Shown: positions 27,000 through 35,786, numbered from the stretch's first letter. The stretch is DNA of 64,000 nucleotides from Roseiarcus sp963787135 (GCA_963787135.1 CAWBBW010000010.1:62001-126000); one strand, 5' to 3'. Notes: a model not told the origin generated them from the letters alone. Numbers and translations are program-made.

Positions 27000-27911
27000 T
27001 CAAGATTTCCGCTCTCCGGGCGCGTCCCGGTAGCGCAGCGCGTCGACAATCAGGGCGAACGCGGGCGAAGACTGGCGGCGGTGCGGATAATAGAGGTGGT
27101 ATCCCGACCAGGGCGCCGACCATTCTTCGAGGGCCTGCTTGAGACGGCCCTTGGCGAGATGAGGCTCGGCGAGATCCTCCGGCACATAGGCGAGCCCGAG
27201 CCCTGCGAGCGCGCCGTCGAGAGCCTGAAAGACGCTGCTGAAGACGAGTTGGCCTTCGACCCGAACCCTCAGTTCGCGGCCGTCCTTCTCGAACTCCCAG
27301 GCGTAGAGTCCGCCGTAGGTCGGAAGACGCAGATTGATGCAGTTATGACCGATGAGATCCTGCGGCGTCTTCGGCGGCGGCCGCTTGGCGAAGTAGGACC
27401 TGGCGCCGACCGCGACAAAACGAACGTCGGGCCCGATCCGCACCGCGATCATGTCCCTCGCGACCTGCTCGCCCAAGCGCACGCCCGCGTCGTACCGCTC
27501 GGCGACAATGTCGGTGAGCCCATAGTCGATGACGAGCTCGACCTTGATGTCCGGGTAGTTCGGCAGGAACTTCGCCAGCTTCGGCCACAGAAGCGAGTGG
27601 ATTGCGTGGTCTCCCGCGGTGATCCGAATCGAGCCGGCGGGCTTCTCGCGAAGCGCACTCAACGCCTCGAGTTCGACCTCGATCCCCTCCAGACGCGGAG
27701 CTATGCTGCGCAGCAGACGCTCGCCTGCTTCGGTGAGCGAGACGCTGCGCGTCGTGCGGGTGAGAAGCCTGACGCCGAGCCGGACTTCGAGGCCGCGAAT
27801 GGTCTGACTGAGCGCCGACTGCGACACGCCGAGCTTCGCCGCCGCCCGGGTGAAATTGCCCTCGCGCGCGACGGCGAGGAACGCGGCCAGATTGTTCAGG
27901 TTCTCCGGCAT
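27000..27911 (-). CDS. LysR family transcriptional regulator
   Basis: A 303-aa LysR regulator: N-terminal winged helix-turn-helix (about 4-62, FTRAAAKLGVSQSALSQTI) and a C-terminal effector-binding domain (about 90-295, GSIRITAGDHAIHSLLWPKL). Full length for the family. It is divergent from the cupin / aldo-keto reductase / alcohol dehydrogenase genes; a palindromic T-N11-A box overlaps its start, so it probably controls them and itself. The effector is likely an aromatic or carbonyl compound, judged only from the neighbours. Confidence 0.93.
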   Translation of the reverse strand: MPENLNNLAAFLAVAREGNFTRAAAKLGVSQSALSQTIRGLEVRLGVRLLTRTTRSVSLTEAGERLLRSIAPRLEGIEVELEALSALREKPAGSIRITAGDHAIHSLLWPKLAKFLPNYPDIKVELVIDYGLTDIVAERYDAGVRLGEQVARDMIAVRIGPDVRFVAVGARSYFAKRPPPKTPQDLIGHNCINLRLPTYGGLYAWEFEKDGRELRVRVEGQLVFSSVFQALDGALAGLGLAYVPEDLAEPHLAKGRLKQALEEWSAPWSGYHLYYPHRRQSSPAFALIVDALRYRDAPGERKS

Positions 27912-27913
27912 TC

Positions 27914-27928
27914 ATAAGTCCTACTTAT
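27914..27928. promoter_or_regulatory. Candidate LysR box (ATAAGT-CCT-ACTTAT)
   Basis: A perfect 6+6 bp dyad with a 3-bp centre, containing the T-N11-A core TAAGTCCTACTTA, 3 bp upstream of the LysR start. A second dyad ACGG-ATAATA-CCGT lies at 27937-27950. Two sites in the divergent gap fit recognition and activation sites. Confidence 0.6.
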
Positions 27929-28019
27929 AAGAGCATACGGATAATACCGTCTAATTGCTTGCTCATATGCGCGCTAGATAGGGCGCAGTCGGCGCCCGCG
28001 CCCGAATTGGAGGAAAACG

Positions 28020-28415
28020 ATGGAGATCAAGCGAAGCGGCTCCCAGCCCTCCGGCAAGGGACCGGGAGAATGGTTCACCGGCACGGTCCGGATCGACCCG
28101 CTCTTCAGTCCGCCAGACCCTGCCCGCGTTGCCGGAGCGCTGGTCACCTTCGAGCCGGGCGCCCGCACGGCGTGGCACACCCACCCGCTCGGCCAGACCC
28201 TGATTGTTACGGCCGGCTGCGGCTGGGTTCAGCGCGAGGGCGGTCCGATCGAGGAAATCCGCCCTGGCGACGTCATCTGGTTTTCGCCCGGCGAAAAGCA
28301 CTGGCACGGCGCCGCGCCGACCACGGCCATGAGCCATATCGCCATTCAGGAGAAGCTCGACGGCAAGGCCGTCGACTGGATGGAGAAGGTAAGCGACGAA
28401 CAGTACCGGCGGTGA
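28020..28415 (+). CDS. Cupin-domain protein
   Basis: A 131-aa single-domain cupin. The metal-binding motif 1 is WHTHPLGQTLIVTAGCGWVQ and motif 2 is PGDVIWFSPGEKHWHGA, so a mononuclear metal site is plausible. Members beside aldo/keto reductases under LysR control are common in rhizobia and related bacteria, but the reaction is not defined. GGAGG precedes the ATG. First gene of the rightward unit. Confidence 0.85.
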   Translation: MEIKRSGSQPSGKGPGEWFTGTVRIDPLFSPPDPARVAGALVTFEPGARTAWHTHPLGQTLIVTAGCGWVQREGGPIEEIRPGDVIWFSPGEKHWHGAAPTTAMSHIAIQEKLDGKAVDWMEKVSDEQYRR

Positions 28416-28449
28416 TCGTCACCCGCAACTTCGAACGAGGCGAACAGCC

Positions 28450-29439
28450 ATGCAGAAGCGCACACTTGGAAAGAGCGGCCTGGAAGTTTCCGCAATCGGC
28501 CTCGGCTGCATGGGAATGAGCCAAAGCTATCCCCCTCTGCCAGACAGGAACGCAATGATCGGCTTCCTTCGGGCAGCCGTCGAACGCGGCGTTACATTCT
28601 TCGACACCGCCGAGGTCTACGGCCCGTTCACCAATGAAGACCTGGTCGGCGAAGCGCTTGCTCCCGTCCGTGAGCAGGTGGTGATCGCCACCAAGTTCGG
28701 GTTCAAGTTCGGTCCCGACGGGAAGCCGATGGGCGTGGACAGCCGGCCGGAGCACATCAAGCAGGCCGTCGAAGGCTCGCTCAAGCGGCTCAGGACCGAC
28801 GTCATCGACCTCTATTATCAGCACCGGGTCGACCCCAACGTGCCGATCGAGGATGTGGCCGGAGCGGTCAAGGATCTGATCCGCGACGGCAAGGTCAAGC
28901 ACTTCGGCATGTCGGAGGCGGGTGTGCAGACGATCCGCCGCGCGCACGCAGTCCAGCCGGTGACGGCGCTGCAGAACGAATACTCGTTGTGGTGGAGGCG
29001 TCCCGAAGAAGAAGTGCTGCCCGCGCTCGAGGAGCTCGAGATCGGCCTTGTGCCGTACAGCCCGCTCGGCAAGGGCTTCCTTACCGGCAAGATCACCGAA
29101 GACAGGACCTTCGCCAGTACGGATATCCGCAACACCATCCCTCGCTTCACGCCGGAGGCGCGGAAGGCTAACCAGGCTCTGGTCGATCTCCTTGCCGACA
29201 TCGCGGGACGGAAAAAGGCGACGCCGGCCCAGATCGCGCTCGCATGGCTGCTGGCCCAAAAACCATGGATCGTGCCCATCCCCGGCACGACGAAGCTCAA
29301 TCGCCTCGAGGAGAACATAGGGGCGGCGTCCATCGGGCTCACCCCCGACGATCTCAAGGAGGTCGAAATCGCGGCCTCAAAGATCACGATTGAGGGGGCT
29401 CGCTATCCCGAGCATCTGGAGCGGATGACCGGTCTCTGA
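28450..29439 (+). CDS. Aldo/keto reductase
   Basis: A 329-aa NADPH-dependent reductase of the YhdN/AKR11-13 type, acting in the cytoplasm on aldehydes or ketones. The catalytic tetrad is visible: Asp and Tyr in FFDTAEVYG, Lys in VIATKFGFKF, His in DLYYQHRVDP. The C-terminal cofactor loop is IPGTTKLNRLEENIGA. It lies 34 bp after the cupin gene and 54 bp before the alcohol dehydrogenase, so likely one operon. Physiological substrate unknown. Confidence 0.93.
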   Translation: MQKRTLGKSGLEVSAIGLGCMGMSQSYPPLPDRNAMIGFLRAAVERGVTFFDTAEVYGPFTNEDLVGEALAPVREQVVIATKFGFKFGPDGKPMGVDSRPEHIKQAVEGSLKRLRTDVIDLYYQHRVDPNVPIEDVAGAVKDLIRDGKVKHFGMSEAGVQTIRRAHAVQPVTALQNEYSLWWRRPEEEVLPALEELEIGLVPYSPLGKGFLTGKITEDRTFASTDIRNTIPRFTPEARKANQALVDLLADIAGRKKATPAQIALAWLLAQKPWIVPIPGTTKLNRLEENIGAASIGLTPDDLKEVEIAASKITIEGARYPEHLERMTGL

Positions 29440-29493
29440 GTCGCTGTCTCTCTACTCAAAGGAAGCCGGCCCGACCAAGAAGGAGAGCGCATC

Positions 29494-30510
29494 ATGTTGG
29501 GAACTATTCTCTATGGAGCACGCGACGTGCGTTGCGAGGAGGTCCCCGAGCCAAAGATAGTCCGTCCGACCGACGCCATCGTGCGGCTGTCGGCGACCTG
29601 CATCTGCGGATCCGATTTGTGGCCTTTCCGAGGTCTGAACGACGTTACATCGCCGATGGCGATGGGGCATGAATATTGCGGCGTCGTCGAAGAGGTCGGC
29701 AGCGCGGTCACGACCGTCAGGCCGGGCCAGTTTGTCGTCGGCTCGTTCTGCATCTCCGACAACACCTGCCCGCATTGCCGCTTCGGCTTTCAGTCGTCAT
29801 GCCAGCAGCGCGAGTTCATGACCGGGGCGCAAGCGCCGCTGGCGCGCGTCCCGCTCGCCGACGGCACCCTGGTCGCGACCGAGGAGTTGCCTCCGGACGA
29901 TCTGATTCCGAGCCTGCTTGCCACTTCAGACGTGCTCGGCACCGGCTGGTATGCGGCCGATGCGGCGCGCGTTCGGCCGGGCTCGACGGTCGCGGTCGTT
30001 GGCGACGGCGCGGTCGGGCTCATGGGCGTCCTCGCCGCCAACCAGATGGGCGCAGGGCGGATCATCGCGATGAGCCGGCACAAGACGCGGCAGGATCTCG
30101 CTCTCGAATTCGGCGCGTCCGACATCGTCTCCGAGCGCGGCGACGCGGGCGTCGATCGGATCAAGAAGCTGACCGGCGGAATCGGCGCGGATTCGGTTTT
30201 GGAGTGCGTGGGCACGCAGGAGGCGATGAGTCAGGCGATCGAGGCGGCGCGTCCGGGCGCGATGATCGGCTATGTCGGCGTGCCGCATGGCGTCGAGTTC
30301 GATGGTCAAAAGCTCTTCTTCTCGCAGCGTGGTCTTCTTGGCGGCCCCGCCCCCGTGCGCCGCTTCCTGCCGCACCTCATGGACCTCGTGCTCGAACGCA
30401 AGATCGAGCCTGGCAAAGTGTTCGATCTCACGCTGCCGCTCACCGACGTTGCAGAGGGCTACCGCGCCATGGACGAGCGGCGGGCGATCAAGACGCTGCT
30501 GCGTGTGTAG
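29494..30510 (+). CDS. Zinc-dependent alcohol dehydrogenase
   Basis: A 338-aa medium-chain dehydrogenase. The catalytic zinc region is CICGSDLWPFRG with GHEYCGVVEEVGS, the structural lobe DNTCPHCRFGFQSSC, and the Rossmann motif VGDGAVGLMGVLAANQMGA. It oxidises alcohols or reduces aldehydes with NAD(P). AGGAGAG lies upstream of the ATG. Third gene of the LysR-linked unit; together with the reductase it suggests interconversion of aldehydes and alcohols, for example detoxification. Confidence 0.92.
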   Translation: MLGTILYGARDVRCEEVPEPKIVRPTDAIVRLSATCICGSDLWPFRGLNDVTSPMAMGHEYCGVVEEVGSAVTTVRPGQFVVGSFCISDNTCPHCRFGFQSSCQQREFMTGAQAPLARVPLADGTLVATEELPPDDLIPSLLATSDVLGTGWYAADAARVRPGSTVAVVGDGAVGLMGVLAANQMGAGRIIAMSRHKTRQDLALEFGASDIVSERGDAGVDRIKKLTGGIGADSVLECVGTQEAMSQAIEAARPGAMIGYVGVPHGVEFDGQKLFFSQRGLLGGPAPVRRFLPHLMDLVLERKIEPGKVFDLTLPLTDVAEGYRAMDERRAIKTLLRV

Positions 30511-30527
30511 AAATGGAGCGCCCGCAC

Positions 30528-30780
30528 ATGGCCGCCTGGCCGAAAGACGAACTGCGCAAGATCGCGGAAACCGACAATTTCCACATCTCGCCGCTTCGTG
30601 AGGACGGGTGACGTTCGGAACCCCGACGTGGATTTGGTCGGTCGCGGTCGATGACGCCCTCTACGTGCGGCGTACAATGGCCGGCACTCTCGTTGGCACC
30701 CGGCTGCGTTGCGGCAGAAGGCCGCGTCTCATTTCGTCAGTGAATTTGGCTCCGTCGCGCTCATTTCAATGGGGCGATAA
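30528..30780 (+). pseudogene. DUF2255 family protein, frameshifted and truncated
   Basis: The start MAAWPKDELRKIAETDNFHI from the ATG at 30528 (GGAG 9 nt upstream) matches DUF2255 proteins. One missing G in the G-run 30606-30608 sends it to TGA at 30609; adding it restores DGVTFGTPTWIWSVAVDD. A second missing G near 30669-30671 must be added to give YVRAYNGRHSRWHPAALRQK. After about 30720 homology is lost, ending at TAA 30778-30780. Probably the fourth gene of the LysR-linked unit, decayed, perhaps because of the insertion sequence just downstream. Confidence 0.65.
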
Positions 30781-30911
30781 ATGTGCAAACCCGTCAAGTG
30801 ATGAACCAGTTTGGCATCTTGATCATCGAGATAATACGATTCAAACTGATCTTCGACAGTGCGAAAAGCCAAGTCATTGACCGCAAACACAAAAGCGCGT
30901 CGCGGTGATGG

Positions 30912-32698
30912 CGTGGCACTACATTACTGGTTTCGGCTGTGGGTCAGGCGCCTGTGATCTGGCGTAGCGTCGGCGGCAGGGCGACGCCGAGGGCGGAAAG
31001 CGCGAGGCTTGCGGCCAGGCGCGGAGCGGAGCGCAGCAGGAAGCGCTTGGCGTCCTGCTCGACCTCGGTCTCAGTGAGCGAGTCGAGATCGGCGATGACG
31101 TCGGGCCACGACGCGCGAGCGCCATTGTTCGCGGCGGCGAGGCGGTCTTCCAACTCCTTCTTCACCACCAGCGCTAGGAAGCTGCAGGCGACATGGCCGC
31201 GGATCGTCTCGTCGAGCTTGTGATAGATCGGCCGCGTCTCGAACAGACTTTTCGTGGTTCGGAACGCCCGCTCCACGGTCCACAATTGTTTGTAGACGAG
31301 CATCGCTTCGATCGGCGACAGCGAGGCGTTGGTCCGCAGCACGAACACGCCGTCGAATTTGGCGTCCTCCACGACCTTGGCGCGATCGATGGAAAAACCA
31401 TCGCCATGTAGGTTGGCGAGGAAGCGGCGAAAACCCTTGTTGCCGACCAGGCTTTTCACGCCGTTCTGCAACTGCCGCTCCAGCGCGGCGACGATCGCGG
31501 CGCGGTCGGCTGCGTCTTTCTTCATCTGATCGAGATTGCGGCAGACGATGTAGCGCCGGCCGGCGAGCGCGACCGCCTTGGCCTCGTAGTCGACCTCGTC
31601 GCCGCGCTTCATGAGAACGTAGGGAACGAATGGGGCGGGGTCGTCGAGCGCGAGTTCGCGCACCAGCTTGTCGGTGCGCTCGCGCACACCCAGCACATAG
31701 AGCAGCCTTCGCGCTTCGAGTTCGGCGATCGTCTCGGCGCTGATCATGCCACGATCGGCGACGACGCAGACGCGGTTGATGCGAAAGCGCCGCTGCAAGC
31801 GATCGATCGTCGGGATGAGGCTGCCGACATCGGCGGTGTTGCCCGGCCACATCTGCGTACACACCGGCCGTCCGTCGCCGTCGAGGAGCACGGCCAGGAT
31901 CATCTGGTTCAAGTCCGGTCGGTGGTCTTTGGAGAACCCGCGCTGTCCAAGCGTCTGACCGCCCGCGCCCTCGAAATAGAGGCTCGTCGTATCCATGAAC
32001 ACGACGTCGAGCGTGGTCAGCAGGTCGCGCCGACAGGCGAACAACTCCTCCTCCAGAACGTCCTTCACGCAGCGCCGCGCGAACGGCGTCGCGCCGTCCT
32101 GCTCGTTCTCCGGCAACTCCTCGCCGAGCCAAGCCATGGCCCGATAGAGATGATGCAGTTCGAGACCTTCAACGCCGTCGATGCGATAATCCTCGCGCCA
32201 GCGGTCCGCAGCGCGATCCGACCCGCCGCCGAACAAACGATGCAGCACGGTTAGAAACGCCGCGCGCTCCAGCGAGAACTCATGCCCGCGTTTGCTCGCC
32301 AGGCGCTCGATCACGCCCCGGCAGCCCGTCTCCTCCCACACCCGCTCGAAGGCGAGCGCCGGCCCGATGCGCCGGGTCGAGACAACCGTCGCCTCGCCGC
32401 GGTCGAGCGCGTCGAGCACAATCGCCTTGTCGGCAAAGCGCGCCCCCGAGCGCAACAGCCGCTCCAACTGCCCGCTCTCCTGCAGATCCTCAATCCGCCC
32501 CAACGTCGCGATCACCTGCTGGCGCACCGCTGCGCCTTCGCGTCGGCTTTCGACGATTTGCAGATAGGCGCGGCCTGCCGAGGTCTTCCTGCGAAAATAC
32601 ATGGCGGGGAACCGAGAGCCGACTCAATCGTGGTGCGCACAGTATCGCCGTCGATTCCAACACAATCAATATAAATCAGCTCAAAACGTGGCACTACA
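30912..32698 (-). mobile_element. IS1634-type insertion sequence (limits approximate)
   Basis: The transposase gene is bracketed by perfect 12-bp direct repeats CGTGGCACTACA at 30912-30923 and 32687-32698. These could be a target duplication (IS1634 relatives can make long, variable ones) or part of the ends. I could not find a convincing terminal inverted repeat, so the limits are provisional. Confidence 0.55.
30944..32602 (-). CDS. IS1634 family transposase
   Basis: A 552-aa DDE transposase of the IS4-superfamily IS1634 type. Likely catalytic residues: Asp in VFMDTTSLYF, Asp in VVADRGMIS, Glu in WTVERAFRTTKS. The N-terminus YFRRKTSAGRAYLQIVESRR is characteristic. The frame is intact, so the element could be active. 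It lies between the decayed DUF2255 gene and a fragment of an IS21-split gene, marking an insertion hot spot. Confidence 0.92.
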   Translation of the reverse strand: MYFRRKTSAGRAYLQIVESRREGAAVRQQVIATLGRIEDLQESGQLERLLRSGARFADKAIVLDALDRGEATVVSTRRIGPALAFERVWEETGCRGVIERLASKRGHEFSLERAAFLTVLHRLFGGGSDRAADRWREDYRIDGVEGLELHHLYRAMAWLGEELPENEQDGATPFARRCVKDVLEEELFACRRDLLTTLDVVFMDTTSLYFEGAGGQTLGQRGFSKDHRPDLNQMILAVLLDGDGRPVCTQMWPGNTADVGSLIPTIDRLQRRFRINRVCVVADRGMISAETIAELEARRLLYVLGVRERTDKLVRELALDDPAPFVPYVLMKRGDEVDYEAKAVALAGRRYIVCRNLDQMKKDAADRAAIVAALERQLQNGVKSLVGNKGFRRFLANLHGDGFSIDRAKVVEDAKFDGVFVLRTNASLSPIEAMLVYKQLWTVERAFRTTKSLFETRPIYHKLDETIRGHVACSFLALVVKKELEDRLAAANNGARASWPDVIADLDSLTETEVEQDAKRFLLRSAPRLAASLALSALGVALPPTLRQITGA

Positions 32699-32773
32699 AT
32701 ATCGCGATTTCTGCTCATCGCCCTCAATAATATCAATAACTTGCACGCGCCCGGCCGCCGCAACTGTAAAAGA

Positions 32774-32992
32774 TCAGTCAAAGTGAGTCATGACGACGAA
32801 TATCGCCGACGCTATGACAACATTACTATCGCGGTAATGACTATATAATTGCCTTAGACCATCGATTACGACTTGGTCTTTAGGCAATTGACAACTCTCT
32901 GGTCGATTTTGCTTCATTTTCAGATAATTAGAGAGCAAATCGATGGCTTTGATGAATTGCAGATGCTGCTTTTCATCCAGATTATTAAAATT
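32774..32992 (-). pseudogene. 3' fragment of a host gene split by the IS21 element
   Basis: The minus strand encodes NFNNLDEKQHLQFIKAIDLL and on to VVMTHFD, stop at 32774. It continues in frame from the 5' piece at 35641-35784 once the IS21 element and one target copy (AATTTT, two whole codons) are removed, giving a 118-aa protein. The region is AT-richer than its neighbours. The predicted protein is mostly helical and has no family I recognise. Confidence 0.75.
32987..32992. repeat. Target-site duplication of the IS21 element, left copy (AAAATT)
   Basis: AAAATT directly left of the element, matched at 35641-35646. With one mismatch the match extends to 8 bp (AAAATTTG / AAAATTCG). Either size fits IS21-family duplications. 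Confidence 0.8.
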
Positions 32993-33135
32993 TGTAGCGC
33001 GACAATCTGGATGGGAAGGCAGCGACAATCAGGATGGCCATTTTGGCGGTCGCGGCGACGTGATGATTGTCCCGGCGGGGCGATAACGCAAGCTCTATTT
33101 CGTCGAGAGATGGTCTGATTGTCGCGGCGCGACAA

Positions 33136-33945
33136 TCAGCGTGATCCTTTGATTGTCGCGCGTGTCGGCGGGCGTCCCGCCCCGCGTGCTTGGTCGACGG
33201 CTTGCTTTCGCCGATAGCTGTCGACGTTCATTTCGAGGATCGTGGCGTGATGCACGATGCGATCGATGGCGGCGAGCGTCATAGCTTGGTCGGAAAAGAT
33301 TCTTCCCCATTCGCCGAAGGGCTGGTTGGCGGTGATGAGCATGGATCGGCGCTCGTATCGCGCGCTGATCAGTTCGAACAGAACGCTCGTCTCCGCCTGG
33401 TCCTTGGTGACATAGGCGAGATCGTCGAGGATCAGCAGATGATATTTGTCGAGTTTGGCGATCGCGGCTTCGAGTGCGAGATCGCGGCGTGCGATCTGAA
33501 GCTTTTGCACAAGGTCGGTTGTCCGGGTGAACAGAACGCGCCAACCCTTTTCGATCAAGGCCAAACCGAGCGCCGCCGCGAGATGGGATTTCCCGGCGCC
33601 GGGCGGCCCGAAGCACAAAAGATTGGCTCCCTTTTCGAGCCAGGCGTCGCCGGCCGCGAGCGCTTGCACCTGCGCCTTCGAGATCATTGGCACAGCGGTG
33701 AAGTCGAACGTGTCGAGGGTCTTTCCCGGCGGCAATCGGGCTTCCTCCAGATGCCGTTCGAAGCGACGGCGGTTTCGCTCCACCATCTCCTGTTCGGCGA
33801 GGGCCGCCAGGAAGCGGGCTGCGGCCCAGCCTTCTTTGTCGGCTGTCGTCGCCAGGGCGGCCCAGATCAGCTTGATGCCGGGCAGTCGCAACTCGCTCAG
33901 CAGCAGGTCGATGCGAGCGGCGTCGATCTTGTCGGTCGCCTTCAT
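33136..33945 (-). CDS. istB: IS21 family helper ATPase IstB
   Basis: A 269-aa AAA+ protein that assembles with IstA and target DNA during IS21 transposition. Walker A is FGPPGAGKSHLAAALG and Walker B YHLLILDDLAYV; the arginine-containing end RIVHHATILEMNVDSYRRK is typical. Start at 33945 (MKATDKIDAARIDLLL), overlapping the istA stop by 4 nt (ATGA), which implies translational coupling. The frame is open further upstream but that part overlaps istA. Confidence 0.93.
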   Translation of the reverse strand: MKATDKIDAARIDLLLSELRLPGIKLIWAALATTADKEGWAAARFLAALAEQEMVERNRRRFERHLEEARLPPGKTLDTFDFTAVPMISKAQVQALAAGDAWLEKGANLLCFGPPGAGKSHLAAALGLALIEKGWRVLFTRTTDLVQKLQIARRDLALEAAIAKLDKYHLLILDDLAYVTKDQAETSVLFELISARYERRSMLITANQPFGEWGRIFSDQAMTLAAIDRIVHHATILEMNVDSYRRKQAVDQARGAGRPPTRATIKGSR

Positions 33946-35579
33946 GCTGCTTCTCCAACGCTTGTCGCGATCTGATCGTAGATGGCGAGGGAGGGCAGCC
34001 TGACGACGACGACAGGCAATGCTGCGTCCTTCGGCCGGAAGCGTTCGATCAACGCAGCGAGATCGGGAAGGACACCGTCGTCGAGAGCAGCCTGCAACGC
34101 GAGGGCTAGCTCCGCCTCGCAAGCGCGCTCGTGAGCGAGCGCGAGAAGGCCGACCATCGTGCGACATGCGGCTCTCTCGCTGAGGCCGGCGAGCAAGGCC
34201 TCGAACGCCAGGGCGAAGGCTCGGCGGGGAAAGAGTTGATCGCGATAGACCAGATTGAGCAGCGCCATCGGCTTGCGGCGCAGGGAATGGATGACGTGGC
34301 GATAGTCGACGACGTGGCCATGTTTGCCGTTCGGCTGGGGCCGACCACGCCGCAAGGTGACGATGGGCGTCGAGCCCTGGAAGCATTCCAGCCGATCGTC
34401 ATAAAGGTGGACCCGCAGCCGATGGCCGATCAGTCGCGAGGGAACCGAGTAGAACACCTTGCGCAGCGTGAAGGCGCTGGAGCTGGTGACGTCGACGTTG
34501 ACCTCCTCGTAGTCGACGGTCTTGCGGACCGGCAGCTTGTTCAACGCCGCCCGCTCCTGGTCGATGCGCTTGGCGTTGCGGAGGTTGCCGCGGCCGACGA
34601 TGTCGTCGACGAACCCCCGCCATGCGGGGAGATCGTCAAAGTCTCGCGAGGCGCGCAGCAACAGGGCGTCCGCGAGCGCTCTCTTGAGATGGCCGTGGGC
34701 GCTCTCGATCGAGCCGTTCTCGTGGCTGACGCCCGGATTGTTGCGGGTCGGCGTCATGCCGTAATGGGCGCAGAACGCTTCGTAGCGCTTCGTCAAATCC
34801 TCCTTGGCGTCGGCGCCCAGATTACGGAAGGCCGCCGAGAGGCTGTCGCTGCGATGTTGCTCGGGAACGCCGCCCAGCGCCCACAGGGCGTTTTGTAGCC
34901 CTTCCGCCAGCGCGACAAAGCTTTCGCCGCCGAGCACAACATGGGCGTGCTCGAAGCCGGAAAAGGGCAAGCGGAAGTGATAAAGCCGGCAGTCGAGTAG
35001 CTCGCCGGCGACGGTGACGCCGAGATCGGCCACTTCAGTGAAGTCCGACAGTCCCATCCGGCCCGGCGGATGTTCCTGACGAAAGATCACCTCCCGATCC
35101 GGGCCGCTCACCGCCCGCCAAGCCCGGATGCGGCGCTCGAGGGTCCGTCGCGTTCCGGCGCCCAGGTCTGGATGCCGACGGCAGAGTTCTCCGAAGACGG
35201 CGATCGGCCTCAGTCCGGGTGCGGCCTTCAACATCGGCACGACTTCATTGTCCCAGACATCGGCGAACGGATCGGCTCGGCGTCGTTCTCGACGCGCCTT
35301 CTTCTGGCTGGGAAACCGGGGATCCGTTTCGAACCGGTAGGCGGTTGCCGTGCTGAATCCGGCTTTCGCGCCGGCAATCGCCGGCGAATGGTTGCGACAC
35401 AAGTTCATGAACAGCCTCATCTGACGATCGGTGACGTGTCGGCCGGGCAAGAAGTCGGTCCTCTCGACAAGAGAAGCCCGATCCCTAACCCAGCCGCCGT
35501 TACCGCCAGACGAGGCCACTTGGGCGCTCGCCGCCGCCGCGGGGATCTCTACGGTCGGGCTACGCCCTTCCTTCGTCAC
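33942..35579 (-). CDS. istA: IS21 family transposase IstA
   Basis: A 545-aa transposase. An N-terminal DNA-binding region (MRLFMNLCRNHSPAIAGAKA and after) precedes a DDE core (about 170-330: SDFTEVADLG, HRSDSLSAAF, HENGSIESAHGHLK), then a C-terminal domain. The long frame begins with GTG at 35579; homologues begin nearer the RHVTDRQMRLFM segment, so the true start may be 30-60 codons downstream. Intact, so the element may be mobile. Confidence 0.92.
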   Translation of the reverse strand: MTKEGRSPTVEIPAAAASAQVASSGGNGGWVRDRASLVERTDFLPGRHVTDRQMRLFMNLCRNHSPAIAGAKAGFSTATAYRFETDPRFPSQKKARRERRRADPFADVWDNEVVPMLKAAPGLRPIAVFGELCRRHPDLGAGTRRTLERRIRAWRAVSGPDREVIFRQEHPPGRMGLSDFTEVADLGVTVAGELLDCRLYHFRLPFSGFEHAHVVLGGESFVALAEGLQNALWALGGVPEQHRSDSLSAAFRNLGADAKEDLTKRYEAFCAHYGMTPTRNNPGVSHENGSIESAHGHLKRALADALLLRASRDFDDLPAWRGFVDDIVGRGNLRNAKRIDQERAALNKLPVRKTVDYEEVNVDVTSSSAFTLRKVFYSVPSRLIGHRLRVHLYDDRLECFQGSTPIVTLRRGRPQPNGKHGHVVDYRHVIHSLRRKPMALLNLVYRDQLFPRRAFALAFEALLAGLSERAACRTMVGLLALAHERACEAELALALQAALDDGVLPDLAALIERFRPKDAALPVVVVRLPSLAIYDQIATSVGEAA

Positions 35580-35640
35580 CCCCGCGGCGGCGCATTCTCA
35601 TCCTGATTGTCGTGCGATTCTTATCCTGATTGTCGCGCCG

Positions 35641-35646
35641 AAAATT
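35641..35646. repeat. Target-site duplication of the IS21 element, right copy (AAAATT)
   Basis: Second copy of the 6-bp target duplication, immediately right of the element end. Confidence 0.8.
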
Positions 35647-35784
35647 CGGAAGACATTCTTCAAACGCCTCGAGGAGCATCGTTCCTCGAGGGTGCGAAGA
35701 AAACTCTCGCACGCGCTCCGCCATAATCTCGTTCTTCAGTTGCAGAATATCGAAGTCGGACCTTACGTCAGCATATCCCTCCAT
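35641..35784 (-). pseudogene. 5' fragment of the host gene split by the IS21 element
   Basis: Starts at ATG 35784 with MEGYADVRSDFDILQLKNEI and runs 48 codons to CLPNF, where AATTTT is the duplicated target. It begins 2 bp after the stop of a groEL-like relic, suggesting the two were translated from one message. Joined to 32774-32992 it gives an uninterrupted 118-aa soluble protein of unknown function. Confidence 0.7.
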
Positions 35785-35786
35785 GC

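Larger units (their letters stand above)
32993..35640 (-). mobile_element. Complete IS21-family insertion sequence
   Basis: About 2.65 kb, with istA-istB on the minus strand. Both ends carry repeats of GCGACAATCAGGAT: left at 32997-33012 (one variant) and 33022-33035, right as the complement at 35600-35612 and 35623-35638. Multiple terminal repeats are typical of IS21. The flanking AAAATT duplication and in-frame restoration of the split gene fix the limits. Another inverted pair, CTGATTGTCGC / GCGACAATCAG, lies at 33115-33139 over the istB stop. Confidence 0.9.

Noticed and set aside
32512..32781. 89-codon minus-strand frame upstream of the IS1634 transposase
   Set aside because: Begins with TTG, overlaps both the transposase start and the end of the split gene, and has no ribosome-binding site.
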